Numbered from the stretch's first letter, positions 1-8,722 are shown. The stretch is 64,000 nucleotides of DNA from PRS1 sp965250265 (GCA_965250265.1 CBDFNO010000015.1:186001-250000), one strand, 5' to 3'. Translations and numbers: made by a program. The notes: generated by a model from the letters alone, not told the origin.

Positions 1-270
1 ATAAGTAAACTTATCTTTGCTTTCAGTAATAAAAAGATCGCAATCTTTTAAAATTTTGACATGTTGTGATACTGTAGACTGAGAATAATCGAACATTTCT
101 ACCAGATCCTTATTACAGGTTACATTATCTACACCTTTACCATAATTTTTAGTGCTTAAATACCTGACCAATGCCACTCGAAGTGGATGCGCCAAAGCAT
201 TAGCTATGGCTGCTATTTTTATATCCTTTTCGCTAATATAATCACTGGATATTTCTGTCCGTATTCTCAT
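1..270 (-). CDS. ArsR/SmtB-family HTH transcriptional regulator (3' end cut by window)
   Basis: The first 90 codons are visible; the C-terminus lies outside the window. The product reads as a winged-helix ArsR-type repressor: an 'ALAHPLRVALVRYL' helix near residue 25 is followed by a recognition helix with 'SQSTVSQHVKILKD' near residue 63. Cysteines sit at residues 52 and 77. Persulfide-sensing members of the family (SqrR/BigR) also use a cysteine pair, but whether these positions are equivalent cannot be judged here. The gene diverges from the sulfur-redox-like cluster starting at 489, with 218 bp between, so it probably controls that cluster. Family assignment is secure; the inducer is inferred. 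Confidence 0.85.
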   Translation of the reverse strand, partial: MRIRTEISSDYISEKDIKIAAIANALAHPLRVALVRYLSTKNYGKGVDNVTCNKDLVEMFDYSQSTVSQHVKILKDCDLFITESKDKFTY

Positions 271-282
271 AATAAATCGTTT

Positions 283-337
283 ATCGTAAATATACAATAT
301 AAATTGATTTGCAAAACAGGCATTTTCAATATACAAT
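283..337. promoter_or_regulatory. Candidate ArsR-type operator region with a repeated 10-mer
   Basis: The 10-mer AATATACAAT occurs at 289-298 and again at 328-337, between the divergent ArsR gene and the hydroxylase gene. The first copy lies in ATCGTAAATATACAATAT (283-300), which matches 14 of 18 bases of the element in front of the second ArsR gene (ATCGTAATATTGCAATAT on the minus strand at 25285-25302). Sharing an element upstream of two ArsR-family genes is the basis for the call; binding is inferred. Confidence 0.4.
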
Positions 338-488
338 GCTGATTGTTCCTAATTTTAATATATTTGTTAAGTATCTATAATTTATTTCAATCTTTTTATT
401 TATAGTAGTTAAACATTCATAGACAAAACGAAATAACGATAAGGGATTTATGACTACTTTAGTCTTACAAAAAACATAACACAAATTC

Positions 489-1367
489 ATGGAAAAATAT
501 TTAAATGCATTTATAAATGCTTTTAATGGAACAGTAGATTGGACATGGAGATCTATGTTATTTGAAGTACCTTGGTATAACAATTATTTTTGGGGTTTAA
601 TTGCTATTTCATTAATAGTTTGGTTGTTAGAAATTGTATTTCCTTGGCGTAAAAATCAATCTGTCTTTAGAAAAGACTTTTGGTTAGATGGGTTTTATAT
701 GTTTTTCAATTTTTTCATCTTTGCAATTGTAATAAGTGGTGTATATGAAATTTTGGAATTACTATTTACAAATATTAATATAACCGCAAAAAGTTTTTCC
801 TTAGTAGATATTTCTAACTGGCCAATGTGGTTACAATTACTAGTCTTCTTTATTATTCTGGATTTTGTACAGTGGTTTACACATATTTTGTTACATAAAT
901 TTCCATTCTTATGGAAGTTTCACAAAGTGCACCATAGTGTAAAAGAAATGGGATTTGCTGCCCATTTGAGATATCATTGGATGGAGAATATTTTATATAA
1001 ACCACTAAAAACCTTTGGTGTTATGATATTAGGTGGTTTTGAGCCTGAGCAAGCATATATAGTTCACTTCTTTGCTATTGCAATTGGTCATTTAAACCAT
1101 GCTAATATTAAAATTACTTGGGGACCTTTAAAGTATGTTTTTAATAATCCTGTAATGCATCTATATCATCATGTAAAAGCATTACCAGAAAACAGAAATC
1201 AAGGTATAAACTTTGGAATTAGTTTAAGCTTATGGGATTATATATTTAAAACCAATTATATTCCTGAAGATAGTGGGACTATAGAGTTAGGTTTCCCTGA
1301 TGAAGATGTATTCCCTAAAGGTTTTTTTGGTCAAATTATTTATGGATTTAGTAAATCAAAAAAGTAA
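489..1367 (+). CDS. Sterol desaturase / fatty acid hydroxylase superfamily membrane protein
   Basis: A 292-residue integral membrane protein with several hydrophobic segments (about 34-50, 68-90, 112-130, 172-200). It carries the histidine boxes of the di-iron hydroxylase superfamily: HILLH (132-136), HKVHH (145-149), a further 'HLNH' near 201 and HLYHH (224-228). These enzymes use O2 to hydroxylate or desaturate lipid-like substrates in the membrane; the substrate cannot be read from sequence. The stop codon overlaps the start of the cytochrome gene, so the two are translationally coupled and probably function together. Its place beside a TsdA-like cytochrome and DsrE-like proteins is the main clue to its role. 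Confidence 0.85.
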   Translation: MEKYLNAFINAFNGTVDWTWRSMLFEVPWYNNYFWGLIAISLIVWLLEIVFPWRKNQSVFRKDFWLDGFYMFFNFFIFAIVISGVYEILELLFTNINITAKSFSLVDISNWPMWLQLLVFFIILDFVQWFTHILLHKFPFLWKFHKVHHSVKEMGFAAHLRYHWMENILYKPLKTFGVMILGGFEPEQAYIVHFFAIAIGHLNHANIKITWGPLKYVFNNPVMHLYHHVKALPENRNQGINFGISLSLWDYIFKTNYIPEDSGTIELGFPDEDVFPKGFFGQIIYGFSKSKK

Positions 1368-2407
1368 TGGATAAAAAAGATTATCATAAGCAATTAAAAA
1401 AAATAGTAAGGAGAATTTATTTTTTCTGTTCTTTAATGATACTTACATTAATTGTAATGTTACTTACATTTTTTGATGTTTTTAAAACTGAAAAGAATAC
1501 CATCGAGGATAGTTCTTTCGAGCTATTTACAATAAACAATTATATCTCTGCTCTTGATGATTCTAAAGAAAATTTAGAGATAAAATATGGATTCGAGCTT
1601 TTTAAAAGCACACCAAATTATGTTGGTCCAAATAATGATAACAAAGAAATTGCATATGCAGGAAATAATTTGTCTTGCAACAATTGTCATTTGTATGCAG
1701 GCACAAAACCATATTCGGGAGCACTGATTGGTGTTGTTAAACGATTCCCACAATTTAGAGGAAGAGAAAATAAAATGGGTACCATAGAAGAGCGAATAAA
1801 TGGATGCTTTGAACGTAGTATGAATGGAAGAGTTCTCCCTCCAGATGGTAAAGAAATGAAAGCTTTTGTAAGTTATTTAAAGTGGCTTGATCGATTTGCG
1901 GAACCTGATGGATCATTTAAAGGCAAAGGATTTGTTTCTATTGAGATTCCTGAACGAGCTGTTGATTTAGAAAAAGGAGAAGCTATTTATAATAATGTGT
2001 GTTATGCCTGCCATGGTACAGACGGGAAAGGTGTTAAATTAACTGGTTCGCATGTTTATCAATATCCTCCATTATGGGGAGACGATTCATATAATAATGG
2101 TGCCGGAATGACTAGGGTTATTACAGCTGCACAATTTATTAAAGGCAATATGCCATTTGGTGCTACATATCAAGTACCTATATTAACTGATGAAGAAGCC
2201 TACGATGTGGCAGGTTATATAAACCAACACCAACGACCTCAAAAATCGAATCGTGAGATCGATTTCCCTGACCTTGTAAGAAAACCAGTTTCTACTCCTT
2301 ACCCTCCTTATTGTGATGATTTTTCGATTGAGCAACACCAGTTGGGACCATTTCAACCTATAATGAAGTTTTACAAAATAACTTTTGATGTTGTAAAAAC
2401 CAAATAG
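1367..2407 (+). CDS. Dihaem c-type cytochrome, thiosulfate dehydrogenase (TsdA)-like
   Basis: 346 residues with an N-terminal membrane anchor (about 17-36) and two haem c sites, CNNCH (104-108) and CYACH (212-216), each in its own cytochrome c domain. The N-terminal domain pattern ('CNNCHLYAG', 'VVKRFPQFRGR', 'INGCFERSMNGR') resembles TsdA/SoxA-type cytochromes. In TsdA a conserved cysteine ligates haem 1; Cys147 in 'NGCFE' is a plausible counterpart. The expected role is periplasmic thiosulfate/tetrathionate electron transfer. It overlaps the upstream hydroxylase gene by one base. The haem sites are certain, the TsdA-like family likely, the substrate inferred. Confidence 0.8.
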   Translation: MDKKDYHKQLKKIVRRIYFFCSLMILTLIVMLLTFFDVFKTEKNTIEDSSFELFTINNYISALDDSKENLEIKYGFELFKSTPNYVGPNNDNKEIAYAGNNLSCNNCHLYAGTKPYSGALIGVVKRFPQFRGRENKMGTIEERINGCFERSMNGRVLPPDGKEMKAFVSYLKWLDRFAEPDGSFKGKGFVSIEIPERAVDLEKGEAIYNNVCYACHGTDGKGVKLTGSHVYQYPPLWGDDSYNNGAGMTRVITAAQFIKGNMPFGATYQVPILTDEEAYDVAGYINQHQRPQKSNREIDFPDLVRKPVSTPYPPYCDDFSIEQHQLGPFQPIMKFYKITFDVVKTK

Positions 2408-2453
2408 AAATTTTGTTAGTCATAGTTTAATCTCTTTCATGTTGATAAACTAC

Positions 2454-2484
2454 TTTGTTTTTTAATGTTTATTTATTACATTTG
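2454..2484 (+). promoter_or_regulatory. Bacteroidetes-type promoter for the Tat/DsrE gene pair
   Basis: TTTG at 2454-2457 and TACATTTG at 2477-2484 match the Bacteroidetes -33 (TTTG) and -7 (TAnnTTTG) elements with a 19-base spacer. They lie 70 bases before the Tat-signal gene in the 147-base gap after the cytochrome gene. The next two genes could therefore be transcribed independently of the hydroxylase-cytochrome pair. Confidence 0.5.
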
Positions 2485-2554
2485 GTAACTCCTCTTATGT
2501 AATTTATTGGCTGCCCTTTATTTTCGAATAGTAATTAACTAAATTATTTTATAT

Positions 2555-3256
2555 ATGAAAATTGACAATTTAAATTCTAGAAGAACTTTTTTAGGTTCAC
2601 TAGCACTTGGTGCCGCCGCAGGTAGTCTCTCAATGTTAACAAGTTGCAAAGATAATGATGCAACTGAAACTGGTTCAGCTGCTGTTGCTGCTGAAGAACC
2701 TGAAACACTTCACGAGGCCGATGAATGGTTTAAAGGCATAAAAGGAAAACATAGAATTGTTTATGATGGTTCGATGCCTCATGGTGGATTTCCAGTAATT
2801 TGGAACTGGGCTTTTTATTTATCTAACAACGAAACTGGCTCTCCTGATGAAGATGTTACCGCAATGACTGTATTTAGACATAAAGGACTTCCTCTTGCAT
2901 TAGAAGATCGCTTATGGGAAAAATATCCATTAGGTGAAGTTTTTGGAGTTAAAGATGCTTCAGGTGCTCCTTATACTAGAAATCCATTTTATGAGCCTCA
3001 AGAAGGCGATTTTCCTATACCAGGAATAGATGGAGTTAAACGTATGCAAGAAAGAGGTGCTATGTTTTGTGCCTGCGATTTGGCAACAAAAGTATATAGT
3101 AACGCCGTTGCAACCCAAATGGGATTAGACCCTACCGAAGTTTATAATGATTGGGTAAGTGGTGTGCTTCCAGGAATACAACTTGTACCATCTGGTGTTT
3201 GGGCATTAGGGAGAGCACAAGAAAATGGCTGTGGCTATATCTTTGCTGGAGAATAA
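2555..3256 (+). CDS. Tat-exported lipoprotein, DsrE-like sulfur-cluster protein
   Basis: 233 residues. The N-terminus has a twin-arginine motif (RRTFLG at 9-14), a hydrophobic stretch, and a lipobox 'LTSC' with Cys31, so it should be a Tat-exported lipoprotein on the periplasmic face. The mature part begins with an acidic linker, then 'HRIVYDGSMPHGG'. Toward the end it has 'GAMFCACDLATKVYSNAVA' and 'LVPSGVWALGRAQENGCGY', which resemble the order of elements in DsrE/DsrF-like proteins. Tat export usually means folding or cofactor insertion in the cytoplasm. A DsrE-like gene follows 27 bases downstream. The export signal is clear; the DsrE relation is inferred. Confidence 0.65.
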   Translation: MKIDNLNSRRTFLGSLALGAAAGSLSMLTSCKDNDATETGSAAVAAEEPETLHEADEWFKGIKGKHRIVYDGSMPHGGFPVIWNWAFYLSNNETGSPDEDVTAMTVFRHKGLPLALEDRLWEKYPLGEVFGVKDASGAPYTRNPFYEPQEGDFPIPGIDGVKRMQERGAMFCACDLATKVYSNAVATQMGLDPTEVYNDWVSGVLPGIQLVPSGVWALGRAQENGCGYIFAGE

Positions 3257-3283
3257 TATCTTAAATTATAAATTTTATATATC

Positions 3284-3697
3284 ATGAAAAAATATTTAAT
3301 CTTATTATTAGCGATTTGCTTTACACTAAACCTGTCAGCGCAAGAAAAGCCAGTAAAAATTGTTTTTGATGTTACAAGCAGCGATGCTAAAGTACATCAA
3401 TCTACAATAAGACATGTAAAGTTTATGTCTCAAGCTTATGCTGATGCAAAATTTGAAGTTGTTATGTATAGTGGATCCATAGATATGGTTTTAAAGGATA
3501 AATCCTCTGTAGCAGAAGATCTTGAAGCTTTGGCAAAAAACGATAATATAACTTTTGTTGTATGTCAGGGAACTATGAAAAGGCATAAAATTTCTGAAGA
3601 ACAATTAATCCCTGGATTAGTACAGGTTCCAGATGGTATTTTAGAAATTATTATGAAACAAGCAGAAGGTTGGGGATATATTAAAGAAGGACAGTAA
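3284..3697 (+). CDS. Secreted DsrE family protein
   Basis: 137 residues with a Sec signal peptide (about 1-19, ending 'LSAQ'). The mature domain, beginning 'KPVKIVFDVTSSD', followed by 'FEVVMYSGSIDMVL', 'NITFVVCQGTMKRHKI' and ending 'GWGYIKEGQ', matches small DsrE-like proteins that occur in periplasmic sulfur clusters. The single mature cysteine in 'VVCQGT' sits where DsrE-fold proteins carry their persulfide-accepting cysteine. It follows the Tat lipoprotein closely and ends just before a strong bidirectional terminator, closing the cluster. Family assignment is good; the sulfur-carrier role is inferred. Confidence 0.75.
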   Translation: MKKYLILLLAICFTLNLSAQEKPVKIVFDVTSSDAKVHQSTIRHVKFMSQAYADAKFEVVMYSGSIDMVLKDKSSVAEDLEALAKNDNITFVVCQGTMKRHKISEEQLIPGLVQVPDGILEIIMKQAEGWGYIKEGQ

Positions 3698-3722
3698 TTA
3701 CTTGTTATAGAAAATAATTTAT

Positions 3723-3759
3723 AATAAAGAAGCAATTTTTAAAAAGTTGCTTCTTTATT
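3723..3759. terminator. Bidirectional intrinsic terminator
   Basis: A 13-bp perfect stem (AATAAAGAAGCAA at 3723-3735, complement at 3747-3759) with A/T tracts in the loop and on the flanks. It lies between the end of the DsrE-like gene (+) and the stop codon of the MFS gene (-), as expected for convergent transcripts. Confidence 0.75.
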
Positions 3760-4934
3760 AGTATTTCTATATTTCCATCTTAAAATAATTCCAACTTGTA
3801 AAATAATAAATGGAATTGTTATTAACAGCAACATTTTCCAACCAACAAGAAAGATAATACTCCCTGCTGAAAAAACAGCTATTGTTTGTGTTCCAAAAAC
3901 TAAAAACTCGTTTGTTGCTTGTACTTTAAAACGTTCGGAAGGATTGTAGCTTCTTGGTAGCAACGTAGTTCCTCCTATAAATAAAAAATTCCATCCTATT
4001 CCCAATAAAACTAAAGCAATCCAATAGCTGCTTGCATCTTGATTAAGAAAAGCAACGACAATACAAATTGTGTATGCTAATAAGCCTAATAACAGAATAT
4101 TAGTGCTACCTATTTTTTTAATAACCCAAGACGTTATCAAGGAAGGTAAATACATAGCAATAATATGCTCTGAATAATCGTCTTTGTTGTTATTAATGAA
4201 TGTCCATCCATATTATGCATACTTATTGGTGTTGCAGTCATAATAAAACCCATAATTGCATAACCAATTGCTGCGCTTGAAATTGCTAACCAAAATACTG
4301 ATTGTTTCGCAATAAGCTTTAAAGGTCTTTGCTCTTCTTGATTCTTGTTTTCCTTTATAATTGGATTTTTGAAAAACAACAATACAAACAATCCAACACT
4401 AAATAATCCGCTTAATAATATAAAAGAACCAACATAAGAAGCACTAAAAAATTCTTTCCCAAACAAACCCATTTCTGGTCCTAAATAAGCGGCAGCCAAG
4501 CCACCTAGTAAAACTGTTGAAGCTGCTTTAGGAATAAATTCATCTGCAACACTTTCCATTGCAGCAAATCTAAATTGCATCACAGATGCATTAGTTGTTC
4601 CTAATAAAAGAACAGCAAGACAAAGCCAATAAAAACTCTGAATATAAATTGTGTAAGCCGCAAATAAAGCAACTATGATTGAAAAAATAAATAATACAAT
4701 AAAAGCTTTTCTTCTTCCAAGTTTTTTCATTAATAATGAAACAGGAATAGTAGAAAGTGCGGTTCCAACAACAATACAAGCTATAGGTAAAGTAGCTAAG
4801 CTTTCATCTGGAGCAAGTTCAATACCTATAAAACCACCAATAAAGACTACCATTGAGCCAACAGAACCAATAAACGCTTGTGCAATAGTTAGTAACCAAA
4901 CATTTGTTGGCATATTATTTTTGAATAAATTCAT
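3739..4934 (-). pseudogene. MFS transporter split by a single-base frameshift
   Basis: Two open frames on the minus strand encode the N-terminal two thirds (start near 4934 to 4137) and the C-terminal third (from about 4170 to 3739) of one major facilitator transporter of about 400 residues. The first frame runs to '...TKTIIQ' and then leaves homologous sense; the second picks up with 'HIIAMYLPSLITSW'. Adding one base at about 4167-4168 (AGC-CAT instead of AGCAT) joins them as '...IIQSHIIAMYLPS...', the spacing expected for this family. 'MKKLGRRKA' is the cytoplasmic loop signature. Both halves otherwise read cleanly, so the break is recent or a sequencing error. The substrate is unknown. A TTG codon 6 bases upstream could also be read as start; ATG at 4934 is preferred. 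Confidence 0.8.
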
Positions 4935-4996
4935 ACGCAAATATAAATTTATTTGGTTTTCTTTTTATAGATCATTTACTACAGTAAACTCTATTT

Positions 4997-5033
4997 AAAT
5001 AAAGAAACCGCTTTAAAAGCGGTTTCTTTATTT
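4997..5033 (-). terminator. Strong intrinsic terminator downstream of the SYLF gene
   Basis: An 18-bp stem (4997-5014 with 5016-5033, including AAACCGCTTT/AAAGCGGTTT) has A/T runs on both sides. It lies 34 bases past the stop of the SYLF gene on the minus strand and separates it from the MFS gene. Confidence 0.8.
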
Positions 5034-5066
5034 TTTTGTTGTTTTTTCTTTAATTAAAATATCTAA

Positions 5067-5618
5067 TTATTCTTTTGGATGAAATTTAAAATGCTGTCCT
5101 CCAATAGAGGCTTGATACATTAAACCTCCTTTTGTTCTTGTAAACACAGCAACACCTTCGTGATATGCAGCATCAACTGAAGCACCTGCTGTTATAGCTA
5201 CCGCTGAAGCCTGCGCATCAAATTTTAATTTCCCATTGATAAAATGATCGTAAGCTTTTTTATTTTCAAAAAAGATGACTTCGCTGTATTGCTGACCTCC
5301 CAATTGTAAACCGATAGATGCTTGCTTTAAACTTGACCAACCAATGTCCTGATGATTCCTGAAAACAATACCTCTTCCAGCCGCGCCTCCAATACCAATT
5401 CCTGCTTTTGTAACTCTAGGAAATACAGCATATGCGTATGCTTTGTTCTTAAAAGTCTGAAGCTTTGGAGAATCTTCGATCATTTTATTTAAAGCTTCTT
5501 TTGAGTCTTTTACACGTTCAGGATTCCAACCTCCTCCTTGGGCACTTAAAGTAAAAGAAAAAGTAATGCTCAATAAAAACATTAAAAATTGTGATTTTTT
5601 CAGATATTGGGTTTTCAT
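5067..5618 (-). CDS. SYLF (YSC84-like) lipid-binding domain secreted protein
   Basis: 183 residues with a signal peptide (about 1-26, ending 'TLSAQ'). The mature part is a single SYLF/YSC84 domain: 'AYAYAVFPRVTKAGIGIGGAAGRGIVF' is its glycine-rich core, followed by 'SIGLQLGGQQYSEVIFFENKKAYDHF' and 'AGASVDAAYHEGVAVFTRTKGGLMYQASIGGQ'. The domain binds phosphoinositides in eukaryotes; its bacterial role is unsettled, and an envelope location is likely. It is monocistronic with its own terminator. It is intact although both neighbouring genes are frameshifted. Confidence 0.85.
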   Translation of the reverse strand: MKTQYLKKSQFLMFLLSITFSFTLSAQGGGWNPERVKDSKEALNKMIEDSPKLQTFKNKAYAYAVFPRVTKAGIGIGGAAGRGIVFRNHQDIGWSSLKQASIGLQLGGQQYSEVIFFENKKAYDHFINGKLKFDAQASAVAITAGASVDAAYHEGVAVFTRTKGGLMYQASIGGQHFKFHPKE

Positions 5619-5675
5619 AATGTAAGATTTTTAGCTGATACTAAAATTAAGCAATAATTAGATATTTACCTAAAA

Positions 5676-6642
5676 TTAATCTATTCCTAATTCGCTATTT
5701 ACTTTTTTAGCAGCTCGTAACCAGCTCTTTGGAGCTTTAAATCGATACCCAATATAAAACTCTAAAAAAACCTGTTCATCCTCAATTCGGCTATAGCGAT
5801 CTACTTTATGAAAAAACAGATTGACATTAGCAGTTACTCCCGTATAGAATCTATTGGAATTATAGCCTATTGCAGTTCTTCCAACTATATCATAAGCAAT
5901 ACTTGTCAATCTTTGATTAAAAGATTCATCCTCATATTTAGTATTTGTAACATTCATCCCTATTCCTGTGTATCCTCCCAACGAGAACAACAAATGCTTA
6001 TGTAATACCCAGTTATAATAATAAGAAGGACCAATGGAAATATCAAAAAACTTTGAACTCTGCGCAGTATCGTCGGAAAATTTCGTGTAGTAATAGCTCA
6101 TACTTGGTATAAAACTACCCGAACTTTTGCGTTGCCATTCATTCTGGAACGAAATTGCCCTGAATGAAAAATTTATCATTAAAAACATAAGAAGTACTTC
6201 CACCAATTTTAAAGACCTTTAAATTGGGTAAAGTAATTGTCTCTCCTTCGGAAATGTCAAGACTACCATTAGCTATATAGAATCCTTTTGTATTATAAAA
6301 ATCAAAACTTTGCATCCAATTTCCAAGATAACTACGTAGGTTGAGTGCAAATAATTTCGTTTTTCCTTTAACATCATCATCATTAGAATTTAAAAATGAA
6401 GGTGCAAACCCCAGATCAATCTCTACGGATCTAAAAAGAAAGGAAAGGGTAGTTATTATTTTTTGATTTGGCGAAATTAGAAAACGGTTTCCTTCAAATT
6501 TATCATAGATTTCAAAAGAATTATAGCTTTCACTTACCCCTAAACGTAATGTGAAATAATCCGGAAATGTTACAATTTCATCTTGTGAGTAGGAAGATAA
6601 ACTAAAACATAAGATAAAAACAACAAGTGAATTTTTGTACAT
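5676..6642 (-). pseudogene. DUF4421-type outer-membrane protein, frameshifted at a T5 tract
   Basis: Two overlapping minus-strand frames (6642-6139 and 6206-5676) encode the two halves of one protein of about 320 residues. The N-terminal half has a signal peptide (ending 'SSYSQ') and short beta-strand-rich segments. It ends in frame with 'STSYVFNDKF', and the second frame continues 'SFRAISFQNEWQRKSSGSF'. The 'SFRAxxxQxEWQxKSxGSF' motif is typical of DUF4421 proteins of Bacteroidetes. Removing one T (A on the plus strand, 6167-6171) restores one open frame, 'NDKFSFRAISFQ'. No other disruption is visible, so this is a recent mutation, a homopolymer sequencing error or phase variation. Confidence 0.75.
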
Positions 6643-6658
6643 GCTGTAAGTTAATAAA

Positions 6659-8722
6659 TTAACTTATATGCAATCCATTTTCAACTTTAGCATCATCAGG
6701 ATTTACAAACACCAATTTGCCTTCAGCAGTTTCAGTCATTAAAATCATGCCTTCGCTTTCTACTCCACGAAGCGCTCTAGGAGCAAGGTTTACTAAAACG
6801 GTAACTTTTTTACCTACGATTTCTTCAGAAGTAAAACTTTCAGCAATTCCTGATACTATAGTTCTAACATCAATTCCTGTATCGACTTTTAAAACTAATA
6901 ACTTTTTAGTTTTTGGCATTTTTTGTGCTTCTAAAATAGTCCCAACGCGAATATCAAGCTTTGTAAAATCATCAAAAGTAATGGTGTCTTTTTGAGGCTC
7001 TACGATTTTGTTCTCTGCTTCATTTGCCTTTTTAGTTGCTCCTAATTTATCGAGTTGCCTCTGTACATCTTTATCTTCAATTTTAGAGAATAGCAGTTCT
7101 GCTTTTCCTATTTGGTGTCCTCCAATAAGCAACTCTTGTTTTAATGATACATCCTTCCAACCGTTTTCGACTGCGCTCGAACTGACATTAAGAATGGAGT
7201 TAAGTTTGTTTGAGGTGAATGGCAAAAACGGTTCGCTTAATATAGCTAAAGCTGAAGCGATTTGTAATGCTATATACATAATTGTTTTTACGCGGTCTTT
7301 ATCTTCTTTAATCACCTTCCAAGGTTCTTCATCAGCTAAATATTTGTTCCCTAATCGAGCTAAATTCATTAATTCTTGAGAAGCCTCTCTAAAACGATAA
7401 CGTTCAATTGAACTTGAAATAATAGCTGGGTACTCTTTTAGTTTTTCTAAAACCTCTTTATCTAGGTCTGCAAAATCATTTGGAGTAGGCACAACGCCAT
7501 CATAGTACTTATTAGTTAGCACTACAACACGATTTATAAAATTGCCGAAAATAGCCACTAACTCGTTGTTGTTTCGAGCCTGAAAATCTTTCCACGTAAA
7601 ATCATTATCCTTTGTTTCAGGTGCATTTGCAGTTAGAGCGTAACGCAATACATCTTGTTGATTTGGAAAATCCTGTAAATATTCGTGCAACCAAACTGCC
7701 CAGTTTTTTGAGGTTGAGAGCTTATTACCTTCAAGATTTAAAAATTCGTTTGCAGGAACATTATCAGGAAGAATATAACTTCCTTCAGCTTTTAACATTG
7801 CAGGAAAAATAATGCAATGAAATACAATATTATCTTTCCCTATAAAATGAACCAATTTGGTGTCTTTATCTTTCCAATACGGTTCCCAATTTTTACCTTT
7901 TCGTTCTGCCCATTCTTTGGTTGCTGATATATAACCTATTGGTGCATCAAACCACACATACAATACTTTGCCTTCGCCACCTTCAGCAGGAACAGGAATT
8001 CCCCAATCTAAATCACGAGTTACTGCTCGAGGTCGTAAGCCATCATCAATCCATGATTTGCACTGCCCATAAACATTGGGTTTCCAGTCTTTTTTATGGT
8101 CTTCTAAAATCCATTCTTTTAAAAACGCTTCATGCTTATCTAAAGGTAAAAACCAATGTTTGGTCTTTTTTAAAGTTGGAATATTTCCAGTAATAGCTGA
8201 TTTCGGATTAATTAAATCAGTCGCGTTATGGCTTGTTCCACAGTTCTCACATTGGTCTCCATAACTTTCTTCATTTCCACATACAGGACAGGTTCCAACA
8301 ACAAAACGATCTGCTAAAAATTGATTGGATTCTTCATCAAACAATTGTTCTGTTACCTCTTCAATAAATTCTCCTTTATCATATAATGTTGTAAAAAACT
8401 CTGAAGCAGTGTCATGATGAATCTTAGCAGTAGTACGCGAATAATTGTCGAAAGTAATCCCAAAATCTATAAACGATTGTTTAATAATAGCGTGATATTT
8501 ATCTACAATATCTTGAGGTGACACACCTTCCTTTTTAGCTTTTAGTGTAATAGGAACACCATGTTCGTCACTGCCACATATAAAAGCGACATCATGTCCT
8601 TGTAATCTTAAATAACGAGAATATATATCGGCTGGCACATAAACACCTGCTAAATGACCAATATGAATTGGGCCATTTGTGTATGGTAATGCAGCTGTTA
8701 TAGTATATCGTTTTGGCATCAT
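6659..8722 (-). CDS. metG: Methionyl-tRNA synthetase
   Basis: About 687 residues. The catalytic core begins 'PKRYTITAALPYTNGPIHIGHLAG', including the HIGH signature. A zinc-binding insert follows (CPVC near 146 and CENC near 157), then the KMSKS-equivalent 'KLSTSKN', and a C-terminal EMAP/Trbp-type tRNA-binding domain from 'FDDFTKLDIRVGTI'. It charges tRNA-Met in the cytoplasm. Start chosen at ATG-ATG (8722/8719): the frame is open to 8752, but a TATTTTTG promoter box lies at 8747-8740, upstream of the chosen start and inside the longer version. A dispersed-repeat remnant is embedded in frame at 7163-7186, in the linker before the tRNA-binding domain. Confidence 0.96.
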   Translation of the reverse strand: MMPKRYTITAALPYTNGPIHIGHLAGVYVPADIYSRYLRLQGHDVAFICGSDEHGVPITLKAKKEGVSPQDIVDKYHAIIKQSFIDFGITFDNYSRTTAKIHHDTASEFFTTLYDKGEFIEEVTEQLFDEESNQFLADRFVVGTCPVCGNEESYGDQCENCGTSHNATDLINPKSAITGNIPTLKKTKHWFLPLDKHEAFLKEWILEDHKKDWKPNVYGQCKSWIDDGLRPRAVTRDLDWGIPVPAEGGEGKVLYVWFDAPIGYISATKEWAERKGKNWEPYWKDKDTKLVHFIGKDNIVFHCIIFPAMLKAEGSYILPDNVPANEFLNLEGNKLSTSKNWAVWLHEYLQDFPNQQDVLRYALTANAPETKDNDFTWKDFQARNNNELVAIFGNFINRVVVLTNKYYDGVVPTPNDFADLDKEVLEKLKEYPAIISSSIERYRFREASQELMNLARLGNKYLADEEPWKVIKEDKDRVKTIMYIALQIASALAILSEPFLPFTSNKLNSILNVSSSAVENGWKDVSLKQELLIGGHQIGKAELLFSKIEDKDVQRQLDKLGATKKANEAENKIVEPQKDTITFDDFTKLDIRVGTILEAQKMPKTKKLLVLKVDTGIDVRTIVSGIAESFTSEEIVGKKVTVLVNLAPRALRGVESEGMILMTETAEGKLVFVNPDDAKVENGLHIS
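7163..7186. repeat. Dispersed repeat remnant inside metG
   Basis: On the minus strand the segment reads GTCAGTTCGAGCGCAGTCGA followed by AAAC. I recognise this as a REP-like palindromic repeat common between genes of many bacteria. Here it is in frame and encodes about 'VSSSAVEN' between the anticodon-binding domain and the C-terminal domain of MetG. The arms TTCGAGCGCAGTCGAA form an imperfect palindrome. Length divisible by three and placement in a linker would explain tolerance. Confidence 0.55.

Noticed and set aside
6717..8264. Plus-strand open frames opposite metG
   Set aside because: They are antisense to conserved MetG motifs and show no protein-family signature.
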